This document shows, in pieces, positions 36,687 to 48,797 of a stretch of DNA of 64,000 bases. The DNA lies in the NCBI GenBank assembly GCA_027364575.1, contig DAHXPC010000001.1, positions 62,001 to 126,000 on the forward strand. Reading direction: 5' to 3'. The notes beneath the pieces are model-generated. The model saw only the letters and a program-made list of their open reading frames with translations. It made no database searches and had not been told where the DNA came from. The number at the start of each line of letters is the position of its first letter. Within the stretch, counting starts at the first letter, position 1. Position numbers and translations under genes: made by a program. Source of the DNA: a bacterium. Lineage in GTDB: Bacteria; Pseudomonadota; Gammaproteobacteria; UBA6186; Azoamicaceae.

Positions 36687-37340
36687 ATGAACCAGCTTAT
36701 TGTTCGACGGCTCCCTTTAAGCGACTATGAAACCACCTGGCAATTCATGAAATCTTTTACGCAAATGCGGACCCCCCATACGCGGGATGAATGCTGGATA
36801 GTTGAGCACCCTGCTGTCTTTACCCAAGGCCAAGCTGGAAAACCGGAGCATCTACTAGATCCCAAAGACATTCCGGTGGTGCAAAGCGACCGAGGCGGAC
36901 AAATTACCTACCATGGCCCCGGCCAATTGATTTTTTATGTACTCTTAGATATGAAACGCAGAGGCTTAAATCTTAAAACCCTGACCAACGCATTAGAGCA
37001 ATCGGTGATTGCCCTTTTAAAAGAGTTTTCGATAATCGGGGAAACCCTTCAAAATGCACCCGGGGTATATGTACAGAACGCTAAAATTGCCTCCTTAGGG
37101 CTTAAAATCCGTCGCGGATGTTGTTATCATGGTCTAAGCTTAAATATCGATATGGATCTAGAGCCGTTTCGTCGCATTAATCCTTGCGGAAACGCTACCT
37201 TGAAAATGATCCAAATGCGTAATTTTACCGATATTTCGATAGCCGATCTGGCTAAACGGTTTATCGCACATTTAGCCTTGCGCTTAGAATACAATGAGAT
37301 TATAGAAATAATACACAACCAGGATATGGCTTTATCATGA
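36687..37340 (+). CDS. lipB: Octanoyl-ACP:protein N-octanoyltransferase
   Basis: A 217-residue enzyme for the first step of lipoate synthesis, moving octanoate from ACP to lipoyl domains. [20 protein letters not shown] carries the substrate-binding motif; the catalytic Cys and Lys lie in the [22 protein letters not shown] region. It overlaps lipA by four bases (ATGA). Confidence 0.95.
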   Translation: MNQLIVRRLPLSDYETTWQFMKSFTQMRTPHTRDECWIVEHPAVFTQGQAGKPEHLLDPKDIPVVQSDRGGQITYHGPGQLIFYVLLDMKRRGLNLKTLTNALEQSVIALLKEFSIIGETLQNAPGVYVQNAKIASLGLKIRRGCCYHGLSLNIDMDLEPFRRINPCGNATLKMIQMRNFTDISIADLAKRFIAHLALRLEYNEIIEIIHNQDMALS

Positions 37341-38284
37341 CAACCATTAATCCCTACGACAAACAAAAAGGTCAGGCTAAATTAGCTCGCATCCCCATTA
37401 AAATTGAGCCGAGCGAACATTTTTTGCCAAAGCCCGATTGGATCCGAATTCGAGCCACGCATTCAGAAGTCGTTGGGGATCTTAAAAAACTCTTACGATC
37501 GCATAATCTGCATACGGTTTGTGAAGAAGCCTCTTGCCCTAACTTAAATGAATGTTTTAGCCATGGCACCGCAACCTTTATGATTATGGGCGATAAATGC
37601 ACGCGTCGCTGTACGTTTTGTGATGTCGGCCATGGCCGACCCGATCCCCTGAATCCCGATGAACCGGTAAATCTGGCAAAAGCAATTCAAGCGATGGCTT
37701 TAAAATATGTCGTGATAACCTCCGTTGATCGAGATGATTTGCGCGATGGCGGTGCTGCGCATTTTGCAGAATGCATTACTGCCACCCGAAAGCTTACCCC
37801 CAAAACAACCATAGAAATATTAGTGCCCGATTTTCGTGGCAGAATGGAAATTGCGCTAGACAATTTAAGTAAGGCTCCACCCGATATTTTTAATCACAAT
37901 GTAGAGACAGTTCCTCGTTTATACAAAGCCGTTCGTCCAGGCTCCGATTACCTATGGTCTTTGCAACTCATCCAATCTTTTAAAGCACGATTTCCCCATA
38001 TTCCCACGAAATCTGGATTGATGCTGGGTCTTGGAGAAACCGATGAAGAAGTCAAAGCAGTGCTAGTGGATATGAGAAAATATGATTGCGATAGATTAAC
38101 CCTCGGGCAATATTTACAACCCAGTAAATACCATTCGCCAGTGGATCGCTTTGTCTCTCCCAAAACCTTTGAAGAATTTGCAGACTTTGCAAAAAGCATC
38201 GGATTTAATAATGTGGCCAGTGGACCTTTAGTTCGTTCCTCTTATCATGCCGATCTTCAAGCGGCCGGAAAAGCCATCACTTAA
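37337..38284 (+). CDS. lipA: Lipoyl synthase
   Basis: A 315-residue radical-SAM enzyme that inserts sulfur into octanoyl chains. The auxiliary-cluster cysteines are [12 protein letters not shown], the radical-SAM motif is [13 protein letters not shown], and the C-terminal RSSYHA motif is present. It is coupled to lipB. Its end faces rimI with a three-base gap, so the two transcripts converge. Confidence 0.97.
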   Translation: MTTINPYDKQKGQAKLARIPIKIEPSEHFLPKPDWIRIRATHSEVVGDLKKLLRSHNLHTVCEEASCPNLNECFSHGTATFMIMGDKCTRRCTFCDVGHGRPDPLNPDEPVNLAKAIQAMALKYVVITSVDRDDLRDGGAAHFAECITATRKLTPKTTIEILVPDFRGRMEIALDNLSKAPPDIFNHNVETVPRLYKAVRPGSDYLWSLQLIQSFKARFPHIPTKSGLMLGLGETDEEVKAVLVDMRKYDCDRLTLGQYLQPSKYHSPVDRFVSPKTFEEFADFAKSIGFNNVASGPLVRSSYHADLQAAGKAIT

Positions 38285-38287
38285 TGG

Positions 38288-38740
38288 TTAGGATTTAAAA
38301 CAAAATTCCAAAACGGAGGCATCTTCTCGACCGTTGGTCGCAGGATAATAATCTTTACGATGGCCAATAACGGTAAAGCCTAATTTTTGATATAACTCGT
38401 ATGCCCCATTATTTGAAACGCGCACTTCCAAATACACAGAAATGGCCTGTAAGTTTCTTGCGGTTTCCACTAAATGCTTCATCATCCGAGTACCCAGCCC
38501 CTGACGCTGTCTATTGGGTTTAATACAGACATTTAAAATATGGGCCTCATTGGCTGCCATTGAAAGCAAACCAAAACCTACAATTTCGTGTTCATCTTCG
38601 TCTTCTAATACCCAACAACTATAGCCAACTTTAATACAATCGCTAAAAATACTATAGGTCCATGGAAATTCGCAGACAGCACTTTCTATCGCCATCACGC
38701 CTTCAATATCGTCTTGTCGCATCGCACGTAATATAATCAT
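38288..38740 (-). CDS. rimI: Ribosomal protein S18 alanine N-acetyltransferase
   Basis: A 150-residue GNAT enzyme. The acetyl-CoA loop is RQRQGLGTRMM, preceded by EAHILNVCIKP; the C-terminal NNGAYELYQKLGF is typical of RimI. It overlaps the holD-like gene by four bases, the same pairing as holD-rimI in E. coli. Confidence 0.9.
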   Translation of the reverse strand: MIILRAMRQDDIEGVMAIESAVCEFPWTYSIFSDCIKVGYSCWVLEDEDEHEIVGFGLLSMAANEAHILNVCIKPNRQRQGLGTRMMKHLVETARNLQAISVYLEVRVSNNGAYELYQKLGFTVIGHRKDYYPATNGREDASVLEFCFKS

Positions 38741-39264
38741 ATTGCTCTCATCAATGCTATTTTCTCTTTTAGATCTAATAAATCTCGATAGGCTTTAGCC
38801 TTATGTTCTGTCGCTATCTGCAATTCTTGCGGATGATAGGTAATTTGTACCCAAGTATTCACCTCTGACACAGCATGATGCCGTACTCTGAGATCCTCTA
38901 TTGGCAGATTGGTTGATAACACATGGTTTGCCAAATCTTTTCCCATAATAAGCAGGGTATACGGTGCCCATTTAGCGATTTCATTTTTTAAAGATGAAGG
39001 ATGTTCAAGTGTAAAAGGATCGCTTAACCACGCTACCCCTAATTCCGCTTCATCTAAGCCTAAGACTTTATGCATGCCCGTAAACATTTTATATTGCTGA
39101 TCGTTCATTCTTTCAGGGTTTTCAGGCAATAAAATCAAACACGTGGCACAAAACAGAGGCTGAAGGGTATTGAGCAATGATTCATGTGCAGCCTTGGGTA
39201 ACCACTGCGTAATGCCCATGCTGTTTAACAGACGATGGCTTGTGTCGATATTAACCCTCTTCAT
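38737..39264 (-). CDS. holD: Probable DNA polymerase III psi subunit (HolD-like)
   Basis: A 175-residue protein. The opening HRLLNSMGITQWLPK resembles the N-terminal SSB/chi-contacting segment of HolD proteins (family pattern LxxMGIxxWxLR). The rest is poorly conserved, as usual for psi. The call rests on this N-terminal motif and on its coupled position before rimI. The C-terminal helix rich in Lys and Glu is longer than in E. coli HolD. Confidence 0.6.
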   Translation of the reverse strand: MKRVNIDTSHRLLNSMGITQWLPKAAHESLLNTLQPLFCATCLILLPENPERMNDQQYKMFTGMHKVLGLDEAELGVAWLSDPFTLEHPSSLKNEIAKWAPYTLLIMGKDLANHVLSTNLPIEDLRVRHHAVSEVNTWVQITYHPQELQIATEHKAKAYRDLLDLKEKIALMRAI

Positions 39265-39276
39265 GATACTGGTATC

Positions 39277-40041
39277 CTAAGAATTAATTTTTCTATATTT
39301 ATTCTTAAGCCAAAAACCCGGTCCAGACAGTGCATAGAGAAAAAAGACTACAAATAATATAGCCGGTGGATTCCAGGCGATCACACTAAAAATTAAAACG
39401 ACTACCAACACGGCAAAAAAGGGAACATGATTTTTAAAATCAATTTCCTTAAAACTGTAATAGCGTAAATTGCTGACCATTAAAATCCCTAATCCCACTA
39501 AAATAAGCGCAACAATAATATTGATCCGCTTACCTGAAATGTCTAAAGCCGTGCCAATCCAAACCATACCAGCAACCACTGCGGCCGCCGCAGGGCAAGG
39601 CAGGCCAATAAAAAACCGTTTATCGCCCGTATTCTGTTGAATATTAAAGCGCGCAAGACGTAAAGCCGTGGCTGCGGTATAAATAAACGCGGCAAGCCAA
39701 CCGAGTTTTCCAAAAGTCGATAAGCCCCAATTATAACAAACCAGCGCCGGGGTAAGTCCAAAACAGACCATGTCTGAAAGGCTATCGTATTCTGCGCCAA
39801 ACGCACTTTGCGTTCCGGTTAAGCGTGCGACTCTGCCATCCAGCGTATCCATCACCATGGCGACAAATAACGCAATCGCGGCATACTCAAACTCACCTTT
39901 CATACCGGCGACAATGGCATAAAACCCCGCAAATAATGCACCCGTGGTAAATAAATTTGGCAATAAATAAATACCACGATGACGAACATTTGGTGGAGAC
40001 ACTGGAGGTAACTCAGACATATCAGACATATAAAATCCCAA
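39277..40041 (-). CDS. pssA: CDP-diacylglycerol--serine O-phosphatidyltransferase
   Basis: A 254-residue membrane enzyme that makes phosphatidylserine, the precursor of phosphatidylethanolamine. The CDP-alcohol phosphotransferase signature reads DGRVARLTGTQSAFGAEYDS followed by LSD, near residues 68-90. About seven hydrophobic segments follow. It belongs to the Bacillus-type integral-membrane class, not the E. coli PssA type. Met5 or Met8 could also be the start. It begins two bases after the murA stop. Confidence 0.92.
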   Translation of the reverse strand: MGFYMSDMSELPPVSPPNVRHRGIYLLPNLFTTGALFAGFYAIVAGMKGEFEYAAIALFVAMVMDTLDGRVARLTGTQSAFGAEYDSLSDMVCFGLTPALVCYNWGLSTFGKLGWLAAFIYTAATALRLARFNIQQNTGDKRFFIGLPCPAAAAVVAGMVWIGTALDISGKRINIIVALILVGLGILMVSNLRYYSFKEIDFKNHVPFFAVLVVVLIFSVIAWNPPAILFVVFFLYALSGPGFWLKNKYRKINS

Positions 40042-40043
40042 CG

Positions 40044-41596
<1,553 letters not shown>

Positions 41597-41604
41597 TCAA
41601 TGCC

Positions 41605-42228
41605 CTAACCGTGATTATGTTGCTGCATTTTAAGGGTAGCTTTTGCGACTCCACCCTCTTTAATATCTTCTGCAAATTGGGCACGATATCCTTGCACAAT
41701 ACTAACACCCTCAATAATGATGTCATACACTCGCCAATCATCCCCCATGCGAACCAAATGGTAATTCATATGAAGGGGGCTTTTGCCACTTTCTTTAACG
41801 AGGCTTAATATCTGTATGCGAGTTTTATCTCCTATCGCTTCGCGTAATGGCAAAAATTCAATCGCCTCTCCCGCATATTCTAATAATGAATGTCCGTAAC
41901 TTTTAATCACCAACGTTTTAAATTCCTGGATAAATGCATTTTGGGTAACGGCATCTGCGGCTTTCCATGCGTTTCGCCCGGCTACCCAACGTCCCATTTC
42001 GGCAAAATCTACATGGGGTAAAATATGCTGTTCAATTAAATGATACAATTTATGAGGATTTTTTTTAAATTCCGCACGATTCTGATTTAATTCAGACATC
42101 ACTTGATCGGTCACATTTTTTAGCATGCTTACCGGATCCTGAAGCGAAAAGGCACGTTCGGCCCCCACCAAAAATAAAACTGCGCTCAAAAAAACAATTG
42201 CGACTTTATTCATCCATTGGATCGTCAT
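41605..42228 (-). CDS. mlaC: Periplasmic phospholipid-binding protein MlaC
   Basis: A 207-residue MlaC/Ttg2D-family protein with an N-terminal signal peptide (VAIVFLSAVLFLVGAERAFS) and the family pattern PHVDFAEMGRWVAGRNAWKAA. It shuttles phospholipids between the outer-membrane MlaA complex and inner-membrane MlaFEDB. Confidence 0.93.
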   Translation of the reverse strand: MTIQWMNKVAIVFLSAVLFLVGAERAFSLQDPVSMLKNVTDQVMSELNQNRAEFKKNPHKLYHLIEQHILPHVDFAEMGRWVAGRNAWKAADAVTQNAFIQEFKTLVIKSYGHSLLEYAGEAIEFLPLREAIGDKTRIQILSLVKESGKSPLHMNYHLVRMGDDWRVYDIIIEGVSIVQGYRAQFAEDIKEGGVAKATLKMQQHNHG

Positions 42229-42245
42229 TCGCGTTCTCCTTAAAA

Positions 42246-42779
42246 TTATGGTACTGGAACAGATACGGGTTCTACCCCTGTCTTGGGATCAGATTTTTTA
42301 CTGCCGCCACTGGCTTGTCCTGCTAAAAATTTAGAAATCAACTGCTCTAGAACAACCGCAGAATCGGTGCTGCCCATTGGGATAATATCCCCTTCTTGTA
42401 AAAATTTATTTTCTTCAAAACCCGGGGTTAGGCTAATATAATTATCGCCTAATAAGCCTGCCGTTAATATACTGGCACGGCTATCGTAGGGTAACTTTTT
42501 AGCATGAATCGGATCAATGGCTAACCAAACCGTCGCGTTAAAAGTATCCGGATCTAATTTGATATTGACGACGCGTCCTATCACAACGCCAGCCACGGTA
42601 ACCTTACCTTTTATTTTTAGGCTACCAATATTACTAAATTCTGCCTTAATCTTATAGCCGCCGTCTTCTTTAAAAAAAAAGCTTAATCCACTGACCTGTA
42701 AAGCGAGCATCAGTAAAGAAAGAATGGCTGCAACCATAAATATACCAACCGTGATCTCCACTGTTTTCATTTTCATCAT
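42246..42779 (-). CDS. mlaD: Phospholipid transporter MCE-domain subunit MlaD
   Basis: A 177-residue protein: one N-terminal membrane helix (VEITVGIFMVAAILSLLML), one MCE domain (YKIKAEFSNIGSLKIKGKVT; ASILTAGLLGDNYISLTPG), and a short Pro/Val tail. It forms the hexameric periplasmic ring of MlaFEDB. The start is directly adjacent to the mlaE stop. Confidence 0.95.
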   Translation of the reverse strand: MMKMKTVEITVGIFMVAAILSLLMLALQVSGLSFFFKEDGGYKIKAEFSNIGSLKIKGKVTVAGVVIGRVVNIKLDPDTFNATVWLAIDPIHAKKLPYDSRASILTAGLLGDNYISLTPGFEENKFLQEGDIIPMGSTDSAVVLEQLISKFLAGQASGGSKKSDPKTGVEPVSVPVP

Positions 42780-43565
42780 TTAAGTTTCTCCAAACATGAC
42801 AGCGGTTAAGAAAAAGTCCAGACCCAGAATGGCCAGCGATGAATAAACCACTGTTCGAGTGGTGGCGCGCCCTATTCCCTCGGAAGTTGGCGTACAATCA
42901 TTGCCTTGGTAGACGGCTATCCAGGTGATCACTGTGCCAAATACGACACTTTTAATAACCCCATTCATAACATCCGCATAAAAATCAACCGCCGATTGCA
43001 TATTGGCCCAAAATGCGCCGGTATCCACACCCAACCATTCTACACCGACGGTGTAGCCACCTAAAATGGCTACGCAATTAAAAATTAAAGCCAGCAGTGG
43101 CATAGAAATTTGCCCCGCCCAAAAACGGGGGGCGATAATACGCCGAAGAGGATCAATGCCCATCATTTCCATAGAAGACAACTGCTCGGTCGTCTTCATT
43201 AAGCCAATTTCGGCGGTTAAAGCCGATCCTGCACGTCCTGCAAATAATAAAGCGCTGACCACCGGGCCTAATTCTCGCACCAAACTTAAGGAGATTAACT
43301 GCCCCAGCGCGTGTTCGGCACCAAATTTAACCAATATGGTATAGCCTTGTAGCGCAAGCACCATGCCAATAAATAAGCCGGATAATATGATGATAACCAG
43401 GGAAAGCACGCCAACTGAATATAATTGTTGAATTAAACGACCAAACCCATGCACCCAATCCGGCTTACCGACCAACGCATGATATAGAATTAATGTGGCG
43501 CGCCCGATATCGCCTAAAAAAGCGAGTCCGATACGGCCCAATAATTGAATACGCTTAATCAGCAT
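42780..43565 (-). CDS. mlaE: Phospholipid transporter permease MlaE
   Basis: A 261-residue MlaE-family permease with about five membrane segments and the coupling-helix region [20 protein letters not shown] followed by [18 protein letters not shown], the hallmark of the family. It overlaps mlaF by one base (TAATG). Confidence 0.96.
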   Translation of the reverse strand: MLIKRIQLLGRIGLAFLGDIGRATLILYHALVGKPDWVHGFGRLIQQLYSVGVLSLVIIILSGLFIGMVLALQGYTILVKFGAEHALGQLISLSLVRELGPVVSALLFAGRAGSALTAEIGLMKTTEQLSSMEMMGIDPLRRIIAPRFWAGQISMPLLALIFNCVAILGGYTVGVEWLGVDTGAFWANMQSAVDFYADVMNGVIKSVVFGTVITWIAVYQGNDCTPTSEGIGRATTRTVVYSSLAILGLDFFLTAVMFGET

Positions 43566-44377
43566 TATACTGTCTCATTCCATAAATCATTGGCAAACCC
43601 TCGAGCTGGATAATGAAAAGGAACAGGACCATCGGGTAGGCCTTGTATAAATTGTTGTACCCAAGGGGTTCCGCTTTGCAAAAGATCTTCAGGCTTTCCT
43701 TCCCCCATGATGCGACCATCTGCAATAATATAAATATAATCTGCAATACTCATCGTTTCTTTTACGTCATGCGAAACAATAATCGTGGTCATTTTCAAAG
43801 CATCATTCAGCAAACGAATTAATTGTACTAATACGCCCATGGAAATCGGATCTTGTCCCGCAAAAGGTTCATCAAACATAATCAATGAGGGATCCATGGC
43901 TAAGGCTCTGGCCAACGCCACTCGGCGTGCCATTCCGCCGGATAATTCCCCCGGCATCAGTTGACATGCCCCGCGTAGCCCGACGGCTTGTAATTTCATT
44001 AAAACCAGATCGCGAATCATGGACTCCGGCAAATCGGTATGTTCTCTTAACGGAAAGGCAACATTTTCGAAAACGGAGATATCGGTAAATAATGCACCAC
44101 TTTGAAACAACATGCCCATTCGTTGACGGCTTTCATATAATTTTTGGCGGGATAATTTTGCAATATTTTCGCCTTCAACCACCACTTTGCCTGAATCAGG
44201 GTTTAGTTGACCGCCAATTAACCGAAGGAGCGTCGTTTTGCCTGAGCCACTGGGTCCCATCACCGCGGTGACTTTGCCGCGTGTTACATTGATATTAATG
44301 CCTTCAAAAATAACACGGGAATTTCGCATAAAGTGTAATTGTCGAATTTCCACGAGGTTATCTAAATTTGGTTTCAT
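43565..44377 (-). CDS. mlaF: Phospholipid transporter ATPase MlaF
   Basis: A 270-residue ABC ATPase: Walker A GPSGSGKT, signature [14 protein letters not shown], Walker [12 protein letters not shown], and the switch His in IIVSHDVKE. The frame is open 11 codons further, but [18 protein letters not shown] aligns with the E. coli MlaF N-terminus, so 44377 is the preferred start. It is the first gene of the mlaFEDCB-murA-pssA-holD-rimI run. Confidence 0.95.
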   Translation of the reverse strand: MKPNLDNLVEIRQLHFMRNSRVIFEGININVTRGKVTAVMGPSGSGKTTLLRLIGGQLNPDSGKVVVEGENIAKLSRQKLYESRQRMGMLFQSGALFTDISVFENVAFPLREHTDLPESMIRDLVLMKLQAVGLRGACQLMPGELSGGMARRVALARALAMDPSLIMFDEPFAGQDPISMGVLVQLIRLLNDALKMTTIIVSHDVKETMSIADYIYIIADGRIMGEGKPEDLLQSGTPWVQQFIQGLPDGPVPFHYPARGFANDLWNETV

Positions 44378-44483
44378 AACTTTATGAGTGGCTGTTTGCT
44401 TAAAATGCATAGGATACTTGACATGCCACCATCTTGTCCATCAATGCTTTCTCCTTAAAATTTTCTTATACTGCAAGTTATTT

Positions 44484-45737
44484 ATGATTTACACCAAAGC
44501 ACGCGCTCTCATTCAACAGTTTACACCATGGCTAATATGGGGACTCAGTGTTTCCGCTTGTTTTACAGAATTTATTATCCGAATCGCGCCTTCTTCTATC
44601 GTCCCCCTACTGATGGAGACATTTCAGGCTTCTTCTTTAGATATTAGCGCATTCTCGGCATATTTCCTGTATGCCTACGTACTTATGCAAATTCCAGCCG
44701 GTATGTTAATCGATCGCTTTGGCCCTAAAATATGCCTTAGCCTATCCACCCTTATTTGCGCATTTAGCACCCTACTGTTTAGCGGATCAGATAACTTATT
44801 GGTGGCGCAGCTCGCCCGTTTATTGTTTGGCTTAGGCGCAGCTTTTGCGTGGCTAGGGACTTTACAGCTCGCCTTCCTTTGGTTTAAGTCAAAAATGTTT
44901 AGTGTTTTAGTCGGTGCTACCCAAGCCTTAGGGATGTTGGGTGCAGCCCTTGGCGCAAGCCTGATAGGCAGGCTTGCCGATGGGTATGGCTGGCAAAGCA
45001 GTATTCAAATTTTTGGCCTGCTCTTAATTCTGATTGGGCTTTTAATCGCCTATTTTGTGCGCGCGCCTTATACACAACGGTCTCTGGCACATGCAAACAC
45101 GCAGCCCTTTAGAGGCCATAAAGCAATGTTTAAAAATCCCCAACTCTGGCTGGTGGCGATATTTGCTGGCCTACTCTATACGCCCATGGCAGTTTTTGCA
45201 GAATTATGGGGTAGCTTTTATTTAATGACCACACAAGAAATACCTTTTACCAAAGCCAACGATGGGATCAGTATGATATTTCTCGGCTGGGCGGTGGGGG
45301 GTCCCTTCGCAGGTATACTGTCGAATCGTTTGGGCAGACGCACTCTGATGATTCGATCTGCATTTTTTAGCCTATTTTTCCTAACGCTTATTCTTTATCT
45401 ACCCCCTCTATCCCTTCCAGGATTGTACCTATTGCTTTTTTTATATGGCTTGAGTAATTGTGGCATGGCGGCGGCTTATACAGCTATTGCCGAATTAACG
45501 CCTAAAGAAGCGTCTGGTGTTGCCTTAGGATTTGGCAATGGCATGTCTATCATTATCGGGGCTTTATGCCAGCAAGGGGTTGGCTTGCTCATTGACTGCT
45601 TCCGTGCGAACGGAGATAATATTGGCGGAAGATCGAGCGCTTTTGATCTCAAAATGGCAATGAGCGTCATTGTCATCGCAGGGGGCATGGCTTTACTCGC
45701 CAGCTTTTTTATAAAAGAAACGTTGATAAAAAAATAA
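44484..45737 (+). CDS. Major facilitator superfamily transporter
   Basis: A 418-residue carrier with 12 predicted membrane segments. The MFS motif between helices 2 and 3 is GMLIDRFGPK. The frame is open upstream to 44388, but the natural MFS N-terminus begins at ATG 44484 (MIYTKARALIQQFTPW). Substrate is unknown. It is transcribed divergently from mlaF and is seven bases ahead of a second MFS gene, so the pair is probably an operon for host-metabolite import. Confidence 0.88.
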   Translation: MIYTKARALIQQFTPWLIWGLSVSACFTEFIIRIAPSSIVPLLMETFQASSLDISAFSAYFLYAYVLMQIPAGMLIDRFGPKICLSLSTLICAFSTLLFSGSDNLLVAQLARLLFGLGAAFAWLGTLQLAFLWFKSKMFSVLVGATQALGMLGAALGASLIGRLADGYGWQSSIQIFGLLLILIGLLIAYFVRAPYTQRSLAHANTQPFRGHKAMFKNPQLWLVAIFAGLLYTPMAVFAELWGSFYLMTTQEIPFTKANDGISMIFLGWAVGGPFAGILSNRLGRRTLMIRSAFFSLFFLTLILYLPPLSLPGLYLLLFLYGLSNCGMAAAYTAIAELTPKEASGVALGFGNGMSIIIGALCQQGVGLLIDCFRANGDNIGGRSSAFDLKMAMSVIVIAGGMALLASFFIKETLIKK

Positions 45738-45744
45738 GGTCATT

Positions 45745-46998
45745 ATGCAGCACTATAAAACGATTATTCCGGCAACGCTCGGTACAGCACTTGAATGGGC
45801 GGAATACACTTTCTTTGCTTATATGGCCAATCAACTATCCCTGCATTTTTTCCCAAGCGAGAATCCTGAATTAGCACTTTTTAAAACCTACACAATATTT
45901 GCAACCAGCTATTTTATGCGCCCCCTCGGTGCCATTTTATTGGGAACGATGGGCGATAAAGTCGGGCGCAAGCCTGCCTTAATTTTCTCCATGCTTTTAA
46001 TGTGTTTTGCAACCACTGCGATTGGGTGCTTACCCGGTTATTCGAGCATTGGCACGACTGCCACTATTCTGTTGCTATTGTGTCGATTATTACAAGGATT
46101 AGCGGTTGCCGGTGAATTTAACGGGGCAGCTGTTATGATGTATGAACAACATAGCAAACGCCCTTTTTTCGCCGGCTCACTGGTCCCATTTTCTGCCGCA
46201 GCAGGCATGAGCATTGGCGCATTAGCCGCAATGCTCGTATCCATACCCGATGCCCCTCCGTTTGCTTGGCGTATTCCATTTCTCGCCAGCGGCTTATTAG
46301 GATTGGTTGCATTATATTTACGGGTCTCGACTACCGAAACATACATTCCCTCAACTTCTACCCAAGCAAATGCGCCTTTTTTATCGCTCGCTATTTTTAA
46401 GCAATATCGCAATGCTTTAATTTCCACAGCTGCCATGGCTTTATTTATTTCTGTTTATATCTATATTGGTAGTGTTTATTATAAAGCGGTTAGCATTAAG
46501 CTTGGCAATTTAAACATAAATACCGCATCTCAAATTATAGCGATTGGACAAGTTTTGGCAGCGCTGATGATTCTTGTCTTCGGGCTATTTGCCGATCGCA
46601 TGAGCGGTAAAAAAATGTGTTTAGCCGGATTAGGCTTAGCCGTCATTTTTGGCCCCATCATTCTAGCCTGTGCCCAATCTGGCGATATTGGCATAACGTT
46701 TTTAGGACAATGCATTTATGCCATTATCAATGGCATGGTATCTGCACCAATGATGACTTTAATCATTAAGCAATTTCCAGCCAATATACGATTTAGAGGC
46801 AATGCCTTTGCTTGGAGTATACCCTCTGCCCTATTTGGTGGCACAGCCTTAATCGTCGCAGAAACATTATTGAATCGTTTTGGATTTATGGGGCCAGGAT
46901 TGTATATATCCTGTGCTTCTTTGGTTACTTTTTTGATTATCTTAGATCCGAAATCGCTTCGTCAGCAAATTTCAAATCCAGTGTTATTGAATACTTAA
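45745..46998 (+). CDS. MFS transporter, metabolite:H+ symporter (ProP-like) type
   Basis: A 417-residue, 12-helix carrier. The opening ATLGTALEWAEYTFFAYMAN and the loop GTMGDKVGRKPAL place it in the MHS/ProP-type branch (family pattern GNxxEWYDF, then GxxGDRxGRK), and the helix-4 motif RLLQGLAVAGEFNGA supports this. The substrate may be proline, betaine, citrate or another small solute; it cannot be told from sequence. It starts seven bases after the first MFS gene. Confidence 0.88.
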   Translation: MQHYKTIIPATLGTALEWAEYTFFAYMANQLSLHFFPSENPELALFKTYTIFATSYFMRPLGAILLGTMGDKVGRKPALIFSMLLMCFATTAIGCLPGYSSIGTTATILLLLCRLLQGLAVAGEFNGAAVMMYEQHSKRPFFAGSLVPFSAAAGMSIGALAAMLVSIPDAPPFAWRIPFLASGLLGLVALYLRVSTTETYIPSTSTQANAPFLSLAIFKQYRNALISTAAMALFISVYIYIGSVYYKAVSIKLGNLNINTASQIIAIGQVLAALMILVFGLFADRMSGKKMCLAGLGLAVIFGPIILACAQSGDIGITFLGQCIYAIINGMVSAPMMTLIIKQFPANIRFRGNAFAWSIPSALFGGTALIVAETLLNRFGFMGPGLYISCASLVTFLIILDPKSLRQQISNPVLLNT

Positions 46999-47191
46999 CA
47001 GTATTCTCCTGCAAGCCAAGAGCGGATCATTTTTCAGTCGGTGGGGTGGATCCGTTTACCGTCGTTGCCGACAAAAAAAGAGCCGAACCCCAACCATTTG
47101 ATTCGTAGCTACTTGTTTAAACATAGTTAAAAGGTGGCCTTTAATCGACGTTTATTTTTAACGAATGCTGTCAATATTTGCGATGCATCCT

Positions 47192-47985
47192 CTATTTTCT
47201 TTTTCTTTGTCGTATAGCGCTTTCCATTGATTCATCTTTATCTTTCTGATCTTTGGCGTCACGCTGTGGTAAAGTAGCAGCAACTGCACTTGATTGTTGC
47301 GCTTCAGCCTGCTGCCGCTCTAATATCGCTAAACGCTGCTGACGACGATGGGCTTCGGCTTGATGATTCAATGGCAGCATAAATAGTGGGCTTGCATATA
47401 ATCGTAATGCTTTGAAACCGATTGCACACTTTTACAATCTGCTCTCTCTGCTCATCGCTTAGATTAGGACCAAATGCTGCCTAATGTTAATAAAATTTCT
47501 GGCTTCTTGCTCAAAATTTCCTGTGCTAAAAATAAAAGGATATGTGTGTAATATTGCCCTTAATAAGTTGTTTTGTAATCCTAGGTAAAAATGGTGCATG
47601 GCGCTGGCTCTTGATTCTAAGAAGTAACGGTAATGTATTTCTTCAATAGCATTAAAAGCAGCCGCGCAATTGTGGCGAACCGGCGTAATGGTTAATAAGC
47701 CTTCAATTACTGATAAAAGACCTTCCTTTGCAGCACAGCACAAGGCATCATTATTGTCGGCAGCCGCTTGCGCAGGCACTTCCTGAATAGCTAACAAGTG
47801 TTCAACCACCCGTAAATAGCCAGATGCTGCAGCCCATTGCAACATTGAGTGGGCTTCTACATCATTAAAAAATTCTATTCGAACACTGCCAAAAAAATGA
47901 ATAATTTCAAAACCCCGAGGCAGACCATATCGGTTAATTGCTCGCTTGGCACCCCAATCTCTATACAGGAATCTTCAAATAACAT
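47192..47985 (-). pseudogene. Decayed ankyrin-repeat gene
   Basis: Three minus-strand pieces in shifting frames look like one former gene. The first (ATG 47985) reads MLFEDSCIEIGVPSEQLTDM and then loses frame. The second (to 47459) contains two ankyrin-like units, LQWAAASGYLRVVEHLLAI and ALCCAAKEGLLSVIEGLL, and a helical tail. The third (47380-47192) is a Gln/Arg-rich coiled coil (AEAHRRQQRLAILERQQAEA). The frame switches near 47920, again near 47470, and again near 47395. In this kind of organism such genes often encode secreted effectors; this copy is unlikely to work. Confidence 0.7.
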
Positions 47986-48278
47986 AATTAATTCTCTTTT
48001 AGTCGGTTTATTTTATGTGCATCGTTTTAGAGGTTGCATCGAAAATAGTTATAACACCCGTTAAAAACGGCAATCGTATTTCTTTCGGATATAATTATGC
48101 CGCTAACACATAAAATTGATCAAATACGGATGATTTTTTGCCACTTGACCGTGCACATGTAATTTTAGTGGAGAGAAATACGGGTTATTTCTATGAAATA
48201 GTACCGGCGGGAACTGAAAGTTAACTGTCAAAATGTGGTAATTTAGAAAGAATCATAAAGATAAGACTGCTCAGAAAA
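47986..48278. other. Intergenic DNA with a possible gene relic
   Basis: No intact gene. On the plus strand one frame reads ITPVKNGNRISFGYNYAANT, then two stops close together, then FLPLDRAHVILVERNTGYFY and IVPAGTES before a final stop near 48225. The amino-acid composition looks protein-like, so it may be a decayed gene; no family is recognised. Confidence 0.35.
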
Positions 48279-48355
48279 TGGTGCGCCCGGAGAGAGTCGA
48301 ACTCCCGACCGCCTGGTTCGTAGCCAGGTACTCTATCCAGCTGAGCTACGGGCGC
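48279..48355 (-). tRNA. tRNA-Arg (ACG)
   Basis: A 77-base cloverleaf with encoded CCA. On the minus strand the acceptor GCGCCCG pairs with CGGGCGC, the anticodon loop is CTACGAA, and the T-loop is GTTCGACTC. Read in the same direction as the neighbouring tRNA-Ser and csrA. Confidence 0.96.
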
Positions 48356-48373
48356 ACATAAAGTATTTCAAAT

Positions 48374-48465
48374 TGGCGGAGAGAGAGGGATTCGAACCCT
48401 CGATGGAGTTTAAGCCCCATACTCCCTTAGCAGGGGAGCGCCTTCAGCCACTCGGCCATCTCTCC
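48374..48465 (-). tRNA. tRNA-Ser (GCT)
   Basis: A 92-base class II tRNA with a long variable arm and encoded CCA. The acceptor is GGAGAGA/TCTCTCC and the anticodon loop is CTGCTAA. It lies 18 bases upstream of tRNA-Arg and 86 bases downstream of csrA, probably one transcript. Confidence 0.96.
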
Positions 48466-48551
48466 TCTCTTTTTAAGAGAGTAGAAGAGTGTACCATGAA
48501 AAGTTTAAAAAATGAACGGCAAAAGTCCCATTCACCCTTATAAATTGATTT

Positions 48552-48797
48552 TTAATCCGTCTCATCGTTGAAATGGCTATCAGAAGAAGATTGCCCGGAG
48601 TGCGGCTCTTGGCCGGCCTCTAAGGGATTCGCCTTTTCGCGTTGAATACGTTGATAAATTTCTTCGCGGTGCACAGAGACTTCTTTAGGGGCGTTAACGC
48701 CTATACGGACTTGATTCCCTTTTACGGCAAGAACGGTAACGGTGACCTCATCGCCTACCATTAATGTTTCACCAACACGTCTTGTTAAAATTAACAT
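48552..48797 (-). CDS. csrA: Carbon storage regulator CsrA
   Basis: An 81-residue RNA-binding global regulator. [20 protein letters not shown] and [20 protein letters not shown] are canonical, including the Arg44-region used for GGA-site binding. The tail after about residue 62 is acidic and longer than E. coli CsrA. A strong AAGGAG precedes the ATG by eight bases. In related intracellular bacteria CsrA controls the switch between growth phases. Confidence 0.96.
   Translation of the reverse strand: MLILTRRVGETLMVGDEVTVTVLAVKGNQVRIGVNAPKEVSVHREEIYQRIQREKANPLEAGQEPHSGQSSSDSHFNDETD

Noticed and set aside
46999..47191. Terminator after the second MFS gene
   Set aside because: Short complementary CGGATC/GATCCG arms exist but the loop is long and no T-run follows.
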